NCBI GenBank assembly: GCA_003674045.1
Contig: PENC01000017.1
Coordinates: forward strand, 94,394-158,393
Reading direction: 5' to 3'
Length of the DNA stretch: 64,000 nucleotides
Origin: Streptomyces griseocarneus
Lineage (GTDB): Bacteria; Actinomycetota; Actinomycetes; Streptomycetales; Streptomycetaceae
Both the position numbers and the translations under genes were made by a program. Positions 59,276 through 64,000 of the stretch are shown in pieces (position 1 is the stretch's first letter; each line of letters starts with the position of its first letter). The notes under the pieces were generated by a model. It had not been told where the DNA came from and ran no database searches. It saw only the letters and a list, made by a program, of their open reading frames with translations.

Positions 59276-60199
59276 TCAGCCCACTCGTACCCGCACGATC
59301 CGCCCGGACGCCTCCGTGACGAACAGGTCGTGACGCGGGTCGTAGTCGCCGAACCCCCGGGGGACGCGGACGCTCGTCGGCATGTGCAGGCCGGTGGCCA
59401 GGACGCAGAAGCGGCCGGTGGACGGGGTGACGCGGAGCAGCTCGCCGCGGCCGAAGGCCGCCACCACGACGTCTCCGTTGTCGAGAACGGTGAGGTCGTC
59501 CAGGCCCTTCGCCTTCAGGGGGTTGGGGGACAGCCGGGCGACGGTGGTGTGGTGGGCGGGGTCGTCGAGGGGGACGCGGACCAGGCTGGAGGTGAGGTCG
59601 ACGAGGACGCTCGCGTAGAGCTGGTCACCGGCCACTGCCAGACCGTTCGTGCCGAAGACGGCCGCCTTGCGCGTCCACTCCTCGTCGCGGGTGCCGTCGG
59701 GGCGGATCTTCAGGATGCCGGTGGCGAGTTCGCGGGTGAGGTAGAAGTTACCGGCGCCGTCGATGGCGAGGCCGTTGATGCCGGGGGTGCCGGAGACGAC
59801 CTTCTCGGGACCGGGACGGTCCGCGGCCGGGTCGAAGCGGACGATGCCGCCGTCGCGGGCCAGGGGACTGACGCCGTAGTTGACGTACATCCGGCCGTCG
59901 GGGCCACGGCGGATACCGCCCGGACCGCTCACCGGGACGGTGGTGCGCAGCGTGCCGTCGGGGGCGTACCCCTCGACGCGGTTCTTGGCCAGGTGAGAGA
60001 CCCACAGCGTGCCGTGGCCGTCGAACTCCAGGTTCTCCCGCCAGTCCGTGAGGAGGACGCCGCCCGGATGGAAGACGGTCACGCCCGTACGTTCCGGGCA
60101 GCGCTCGGAGAAGGAGGCGGCGGCCGTCGACGTGCCCTGCGTGCCGACGAGCAGTGTGGACAACAGACCTACTGTCAGAGCCAGTGATCGTAAGCGCAT
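59276..60199 (-). CDS. Secreted beta-propeller (ScyD/SMP-30-like) protein
   Basis: A 307-residue exported protein with signal peptide MRLRSLALTVGLLSTLLVGTQGTSTAAA (about 28 residues). The mature part is a six-bladed NHL/SMP-30 type propeller: LEFDGHGTLWVSHLAKNRVEGYAPDGTLRTTVPVSGPGGIRRGPDGRMYVNYG, GLAIDGAGNFYLTRELATGILKIRPDG and LTVLDNGDVVVAAFGRGELLRV. It resembles ScyD/gluconolactonase-like proteins, though a catalytic metal site cannot be assigned. A secreted sensor or lactonase are both possible. Confidence 0.75.
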   Translation of the reverse strand: MRLRSLALTVGLLSTLLVGTQGTSTAAASFSERCPERTGVTVFHPGGVLLTDWRENLEFDGHGTLWVSHLAKNRVEGYAPDGTLRTTVPVSGPGGIRRGPDGRMYVNYGVSPLARDGGIVRFDPAADRPGPEKVVSGTPGINGLAIDGAGNFYLTRELATGILKIRPDGTRDEEWTRKAAVFGTNGLAVAGDQLYASVLVDLTSSLVRVPLDDPAHHTTVARLSPNPLKAKGLDDLTVLDNGDVVVAAFGRGELLRVTPSTGRFCVLATGLHMPTSVRVPRGFGDYDPRHDLFVTEASGRIVRVRVG

Positions 60200-60247
60200 C
60201 GCACTGTTGTACCACGGCGGATTTCCGGCACGACCCGGATCGGAGCT

Positions 60248-60273
60248 GATCAGATCAGCGGGCTGATCTGATC
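60248..60273. terminator. Perfect 12-bp stem overlapping a stop codon
   Basis: GATCAGATCAGC and GCTGATCTGATC pair perfectly around GG, spanning the TGA of the acyl-CoA-dehydrogenase-like gene (minus strand). Loop length is very short, so it may fold as a terminator or be a dyad. Confidence 0.6.
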
Positions 60274-61404
60274 CTCGATGCCGAGCAGAGCCCGGCCGTA
60301 CAGCTCGTTCACAGCGGCGGGATTGAGCATCGCGTGGCGGCTGGCGGCCTCCTGGTCACGCCACATGCGCTGCAACGGGCTGGCCTCCGTGAAACTCCGG
60401 GCGCCTTCCATGCCGAGCAGGATGTCCAGCGCCTGTCGTGAACGGAGCGCCACGGTGGCGGTGTCCATACGTACCCGGGCCCGCCGACGGAGGGGCATGC
60501 AACGGCCTTCGGCCGCCCAGTGGTCGACGTCGTCCGCCGCACGCATCAGGTGCAGCGTGGCGGTGTCGATCAGCTGGGCGGCTTCGGCGAGCTGCATCTG
60601 GGTGGACGACGCCTCACGCGCGTCCGTATAGAAGGTGTGCGAAATCCCGCGCCCCTTCTCGAGCGAGGCCAGCACCCATTCCAGTCCGCCGCGGGCCAGC
60701 CCCAGTTGCGGGCCGACGAGGGACAGGGCCAGCACCGGGATGAACGCCGAGCGGTACAGGCTCTCGTCCTTGAACTCGGTCGCGTACTCGCCTTCCCGCG
60801 CCTTGGTCACCGACAGGATCCGATACGAGGGCACGAAGACGTCGTCGGCGACGAGCGTGTTGCTGCCGGTGCCGCGCATACCGACCACATGCCAGGTGTC
60901 CTCGATCGTCAGATGCTCCATCGGGACCAGCGCCAGCCCCTGGTCCACCCGCTCCCCGGACTCGCCGGTGACCGGCATGCCGAGCAGCGCCCACTCGGCA
61001 TGGAGACAGCCGGAGACGAAGCCCCACCGTCCGGTGACGACCTGCCCTCCGTCCGCCGCCCTGCTCGTCGCGGAGGGCGGGAGGGCCGTGCAGGCGCGGG
61101 TGCGGGGGTTGACTCCGTACACCTCGCGCTGCGCGCGTTCGGGATAGAGGCCGATGAGCCAGGCGCCGATGTTGATCAGGGAAGTGGTCCAGGCCGTGGA
61201 CCCGCACCCGCGGCCGAGTTCCGAACCCACCTCGACGAACGTACGGATGCTCGCCTGGCGGCCGCCGAACCGCTCGGGGGCCAGCAGCCGGAACAGGCCT
61301 GCCTCCTGGAGCGCCGTGATGTTCTCCTCGGCGACTCGCCGGTCCGCCTCGGTGCGGGCGGCATTGCGTCGAAGCAGGTCGACCAGTGCGTCGGATATCT
61401 CCAT
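60250..61404 (-). CDS. Acyl-CoA dehydrogenase-like flavoenzyme (flavin monooxygenase type)
   Basis: A 384-residue ACAD-fold protein: ALQEAGLFRLLAPERFGGRQASIRTFVEVGSELGRGCGSTAWTTSLINIGAWLIG, RWGFVSGCLHAEWALLG, IEDTWHVVGMRGTGSNTLVADDVFVP and the helical C-terminal domain with MEGARSFTEASPLQRMWRDQEAASRHAM. This matches the subgroup of acyl-CoA dehydrogenase type 2/HpaB-like two-component monooxygenases rather than classical ACADs, since the acyl-CoA catalytic Glu is not obvious. No reductase partner is adjacent. Substrate unknown. Confidence 0.75.
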   Translation of the reverse strand: MEISDALVDLLRRNAARTEADRRVAEENITALQEAGLFRLLAPERFGGRQASIRTFVEVGSELGRGCGSTAWTTSLINIGAWLIGLYPERAQREVYGVNPRTRACTALPPSATSRAADGGQVVTGRWGFVSGCLHAEWALLGMPVTGESGERVDQGLALVPMEHLTIEDTWHVVGMRGTGSNTLVADDVFVPSYRILSVTKAREGEYATEFKDESLYRSAFIPVLALSLVGPQLGLARGGLEWVLASLEKGRGISHTFYTDAREASSTQMQLAEAAQLIDTATLHLMRAADDVDHWAAEGRCMPLRRRARVRMDTATVALRSRQALDILLGMEGARSFTEASPLQRMWRDQEAASRHAMLNPAAVNELYGRALLGIEDQISPLI

Positions 61405-61482
61405 GGCAGCGGACTGTACCGGCGCGCCGACCGCGCCGACGGCAGGCCCGCACCGGCAGGCCGTGTGGACCCCGGCTTTGCG

Positions 61483-62604
61483 TCAGACGGCGAGCGCCGC
61501 GTAGGTGGCTCGGAGGAGGGCGTGGCCGCGTGGGTCGGTGAGGCCCTTGTGGGACATCTGGTTCATGACATAGGCGAAGGTCATGCGTGCGTCGAGGTCG
61601 TTGACGACGAGTGAACCGCCTCGTCCGCCCCAGTAGCACGTACGGCGGTTCACCGTGTGGAGCGGCGCGTCGTCGGCGGCGAGCGCATATCCCGTGCCGA
61701 AACGCAGGGGGATGCCGAGTACGAGATCGATGCCATGGGCCTGTTCGTCGAACACCGCGTGGCGGGTGGATTCCGACAGAAGACGTGCCGAGGCCGTACG
61801 GCCTGCGGAGGACAGCACGGACTGGACGGCGGCGACGGACCGTGCGTTTCCGTAGCCCGCCGCGGCGGGTATCTCGGCGCGGCGCCACTGGGTGCTCCAG
61901 GTGTCCTGGGTGGTGACATAGGCGCCGACCGGGATGGCCACCCGTGGATTGGGCGCGGGTGAGGGGCCGGGGGCGGGGAGGACGTCGGAGACGCGGTGAT
62001 CGTGTTCGGCCGCGAGACCGATATGGAAATCGGCCCCCAGGGGACCGGCGATCTCGTCGGCGAAGAACGCGCCGATCGATTGCCGGCAGACACGGCGGAC
62101 GACTTCGCCGATGAGGAAGCCATGGGTGAAGCGGTGGTAGCCGGACCTCGTGCCGGGTTCCCAGCGGGGTGTCTGCCGGGCCAGCAGAGCAGTGGCCTTC
62201 TCCCAATCGCACAGGTCGTCGAGCGTCATGGGCCGGTCCCAGTCGGGGAGACCGGCAGTATGGCCGAGCAGGTGCCGGATCTCGACGCGCTCTTTTCCCG
62301 CGCAGCCGAACTCGGGCCAGTACTTCGCGACCGGCGCGGTCAGGTCGAGCTCGCCGCGATCGGCGAGGACGAGGACACACAGCGCCGTCATCGTCTTCGT
62401 GGTGGACCACACGTTGGTGAGGGTGTCCCGCTGCCACGGCCGCGTACGGGCCTGATCCGCGTACCCTCCCCACAAGTCGACGACAAGTTCACCGTCGAGA
62501 AAGACCGCCATGGAGGCACCGACGTCCGCCCCGCTGCGCAGGGAGGCGGCGAATACTTCCCGTATCGCGCTGAAGCGGGTGCTGCAATTGCCGTGAATCT
62601 CCAT
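61483..62604 (-). CDS. Serine beta-lactamase-fold hydrolase (EstB/family VIII esterase)
   Basis: A 373-residue serine hydrolase of the class C beta-lactamase fold: VWSTTKTMTALC carries the SxxK catalytic pair, SGYHRFTHGFLIGEVVRRV the Tyr motif (YxN-like), and WGGRGGSLVVNDL the final HxG-equivalent. This is the EstB/family VIII carboxylesterase or D-Ala-carboxypeptidase-like group. No signal peptide, so cytosolic esterase is favoured over a beta-lactamase. Confidence 0.8.
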   Translation of the reverse strand: MEIHGNCSTRFSAIREVFAASLRSGADVGASMAVFLDGELVVDLWGGYADQARTRPWQRDTLTNVWSTTKTMTALCVLVLADRGELDLTAPVAKYWPEFGCAGKERVEIRHLLGHTAGLPDWDRPMTLDDLCDWEKATALLARQTPRWEPGTRSGYHRFTHGFLIGEVVRRVCRQSIGAFFADEIAGPLGADFHIGLAAEHDHRVSDVLPAPGPSPAPNPRVAIPVGAYVTTQDTWSTQWRRAEIPAAAGYGNARSVAAVQSVLSSAGRTASARLLSESTRHAVFDEQAHGIDLVLGIPLRFGTGYALAADDAPLHTVNRRTCYWGGRGGSLVVNDLDARMTFAYVMNQMSHKGLTDPRGHALLRATYAALAV

Positions 62605-62669
62605 GCGGGGCGAGGTCTCCGATCGGTTCGATGAAAACGGGTGGAATCCGGACTCTGCGTCGTGACGAT

Positions 62670-62910
62670 CTACTTCGTTTCGCCGCTCTCGACGAGTCGG
62701 CTTGCGAGCCGTTCTCTTGCCGAGCGGATGCCGTGGCCGTAGTCGTCGTTCTTGAGTATGTCGAGGTGTTGCTGTGCCCTGGCGAGGTGTGCGCGGGCTT
62801 GCGTGCTGTGACCGAGCTTGTGATGGTCCGAGGCAAGATTGAGGTGCAGGGACGGGTGGAACCCGCGGATCGCCAATGAAGAGTGGTGCTGTTTGGCCCG
62901 GTCATCGGTG
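62670..62910 (-). pseudogene. C-terminal fragment of a TPR protein
   Basis: The last ~70 codons of a minus-strand frame read GFHPSLHLNLASDHHKLGHSTQARAHLARAQQHLDILKNDDYGHGIRSARERLASRLVESGETK, the end of a streptomycete tetratricopeptide protein (HLNLA..H..LGH...A..HL..A...L). Upstream of about 62910 the frame becomes unrelated sequence and runs into the immunity-like gene on the other strand, so the N-terminal repeats are absent. I treat it as a remnant; the left boundary is approximate. Confidence 0.6.
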
Positions 62911-63116
62911 ACCGATCCTGCGGCCGCCCCTCCTCGGCGGTTGTCGGCGATCGCGTGGAAGCGTAAGGGAAGCCACTGACAGCCATCCCGACCACCAGCA
63001 GCCTGTGAAACTCGCCGCTGGAGTGGTCGCCCATGTCCATGACTGGCTCCATCGGCGCGTCCGGGAGCGAGGAGGGAAGAACCCGCCGTCTGGTCGGGGG
63101 TGGAAAAATCGGGGCC

Positions 63117-63698
63117 ATGACGATCGGACCCGGTGACTTCGAGCTGACCACGGACGAGCTGCGGGTGGTCGCGCGCTATGCGGCGGAGAGCGCACAAGAA
63201 GTTCTGCCGGTGTTCGAGAACGTCAGCCCCGGTGACCCTCGGCCCCGCGCCGCCGTCGATGCCGCATGGGAGTTCGTGAACGGTGCGAGAAGGACCAGGT
63301 TGCAGCGTGTCACCTCTTTGGACGCGCACCGGGCGGCGAAGGAAGCAGTCACCGAGGCCGGGCGCCTGGCCGCACGTGCTGCCGGCGATGCCGCGTCTGC
63401 CGCGTATCTCCACCCGATCGCGAAAGCCACCCAGGTGGGCCACATCCTGCGTGCTGCCGCCTGTGCGGCGCGCGTGGCCGAACTGAAAGCGGGCGACGAT
63501 CCCGATGCCGGTCTCCAGCTGATCGAACAGGCGCGGCAGCGCGCCACACCGATCCTGATCGACGTTCTCCGTCGGTATCCCGGCGCGCCGACCGGCAAGA
63601 GCCGTGTCGCGCAGCTCATGGCCATCTTGGACGCTTCCCTCCGTGGATCCGGCGATCCGCTGCGTCCCGGGACGACGGAAGCGAGAGAGAGGGCCTGA
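63117..63698 (+). CDS. Imm5-like putative immunity protein
   Basis: A 193-residue all-helical protein: FELTTDELRVVARYAAESAQEVLPVFENVSPGDPRPRAAVDAAWEFVNGARRTRLQRVTSLDAHRAAKEAVTEAGRLAARAAGDAASAAYLHPIAKATQVGHILRAAACAARVAELKAGDD. I recognise the DPRPRxAxDAAWEF and AxxAxxAAGxAAAxAYLHP stretches as the Imm-5-like family found as polymorphic-toxin immunity proteins and as stand-alone genes. No toxin gene is adjacent, so an orphan immunity or an unrelated role are both open. ATG 63117 follows GGGGCC. A hairpin follows the stop. Confidence 0.65.
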   Translation: MTIGPGDFELTTDELRVVARYAAESAQEVLPVFENVSPGDPRPRAAVDAAWEFVNGARRTRLQRVTSLDAHRAAKEAVTEAGRLAARAAGDAASAAYLHPIAKATQVGHILRAAACAARVAELKAGDDPDAGLQLIEQARQRATPILIDVLRRYPGAPTGKSRVAQLMAILDASLRGSGDPLRPGTTEARERA

Positions 63699-63722
63699 CC
63701 GAGCGATCGGCCAGGCCCTCTC
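63687..63722. terminator. Bidirectional hairpin terminator
   Basis: GAGAGGGCCTG and CAGGCCCTCTC form a perfect 11-bp stem around a 14-base loop between convergent genes; the left arm overlaps the stop codon of the Imm5-like gene. Confidence 0.75.
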
Positions 63723-63743
63723 CCTTGTCGTCGCTCGGATGGT

Positions 63744-64000
63744 TCAGACGCGGTCGGCGGCGATGAGGAGGTAGTGGAAGCTGCCTTCCTTGTACGCGGT
63801 CAGAAACGGGTCCTCGACGCCCGTGGCGACCGAGGACTTGGTCCGCAGCTCCCAGTAGGGGATCGTCGCGGGTGTGAGGTCGACGACGTGCATCGGGACG
63901 AGGCCGTTGGCGGCCATGGCCTTGAAGTAGGCGCTGCGGGGGTGGATGTTGCAGGTGTAGTGCTCGTCGATGCGGCTGACGGCCTTGGAGCGGCCGCCGG
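63744..64000 (-). CDS. Geranyl diphosphate 2-C-methyltransferase, C-terminal part
   Basis: The minus-strand frame ends TAYKEGSFHYLLIAADRV at 63744 and continues to the right edge. It includes GGRSKAVSRIDEHYTCNIHPRSAYFKAMAANGLVPMHVVDLTPATIPYWELRTKSSVATGVEDPFL (given here as positions 63800-64000). This closely matches the remembered C-terminus of Streptomyces GPP methyltransferase (CNIHSRREYLRAMADNRLVP...TLPYWELR...LIAADRV), which makes 2-methyl-GPP for 2-methylisoborneol. The catalytic N-terminal SAM domain lies outside the window, and the 2-MIB synthase gene should be nearby. Confidence 0.8.
   Translation of the reverse strand, partial: GGRSKAVSRIDEHYTCNIHPRSAYFKAMAANGLVPMHVVDLTPATIPYWELRTKSSVATGVEDPFLTAYKEGSFHYLLIAADRV

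Noticed and set aside
61483..62604. Beta-lactamase resistance gene
   Set aside because: The fold is shared, but lack of a signal peptide and EstB-like motifs favour an intracellular esterase.

Overview
The window looks like a Streptomyces (or very close actinomycete) chromosome, probably an accessory arm. The evidence is very high GC with strong G/C at third codon positions, frequent GTG/TTG starts, GTGA/ATGA stop-start overlaps, and typical actinomycete families: DUF1707, DUF6191, TIGR04222, CYP105-like P450 with its ferredoxin, an F420-type luciferase-like oxidoreductase, MmyB-type XRE remnants and a 2-methylisoborneol methyltransferase end. All function calls come from reading translations and motifs; no database search was run.

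Layout. 1-4.7 kb: end of a probable EACC1-like gene overlapping a caspase/STAND-ATPase/WD40 conflict protein. 4.7-16.9 kb: mostly single metabolic genes (APH-like kinase, MBL hydrolase with divergent AraC regulator, an alpha/beta hydrolase broken by an in-frame TGA, Kef-type antiporter, DUF1707 protein, inositol-monophosphatase-like enzyme, DUF4188 gene divergent from a MerR regulator over a perfect palindrome), ending in a DUF692 (MNIO) enzyme translationally coupled to a TIGR04222 membrane protein with a Ser/Gly/Cys tail. 16.9-30 kb: glycosyltransferase, small secreted Cys protein, GDXG hydrolase, YqeY-like protein, SDR with divergent MarR, a P450-ferredoxin-reductase operon, an OFA transporter with a 38-residue partner, a universal stress protein, and a TfuA gene followed by only the first ~35 residues of a YcaO protein. 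30-43.4 kb: SpoIIE-type phosphatase, TPR protein, a fused indoleamine-dioxygenase-like/cytochrome b5 protein, a decayed mobile-element-like patch of tiny zinc-ribbon genes and a cut-off XRE regulator, an MFS/ArsR pair, and a 1184-residue unknown protein.

43.4-55.5 kb is the clearest functional block. A MarR gene (pcaV type) faces pcaI-pcaJ-pcaH-pcaG-pcaB-pcaL for protocatechuate breakdown. It is followed by a second MarR gene (couR type) facing couN-couO-couL-couM-like genes for CoA-dependent beta-oxidation of p-hydroxycinnamates, then a secreted hydrolase that may release such acids. Together they would run plant phenolic -> p-coumaroyl-CoA -> 4-hydroxybenzoate -> (hydroxylase not here) -> protocatechuate -> 3-oxoadipyl-CoA. 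The thiolase pcaF, which lies between pcaJ and pcaH in the Streptomyces operons I know of, is missing.

55.5-64 kb: isoprenylcysteine-methyltransferase-like membrane protein, luciferase-like oxidoreductase, two unknown proteins including a Cys-rich zinc-ribbon protein, a secreted beta-propeller, an acyl-CoA-dehydrogenase-like flavoenzyme, a beta-lactamase-fold esterase, a TPR gene remnant, an Imm5-like protein, and the C-terminus of geranyl diphosphate 2-C-methyltransferase running off the right edge.
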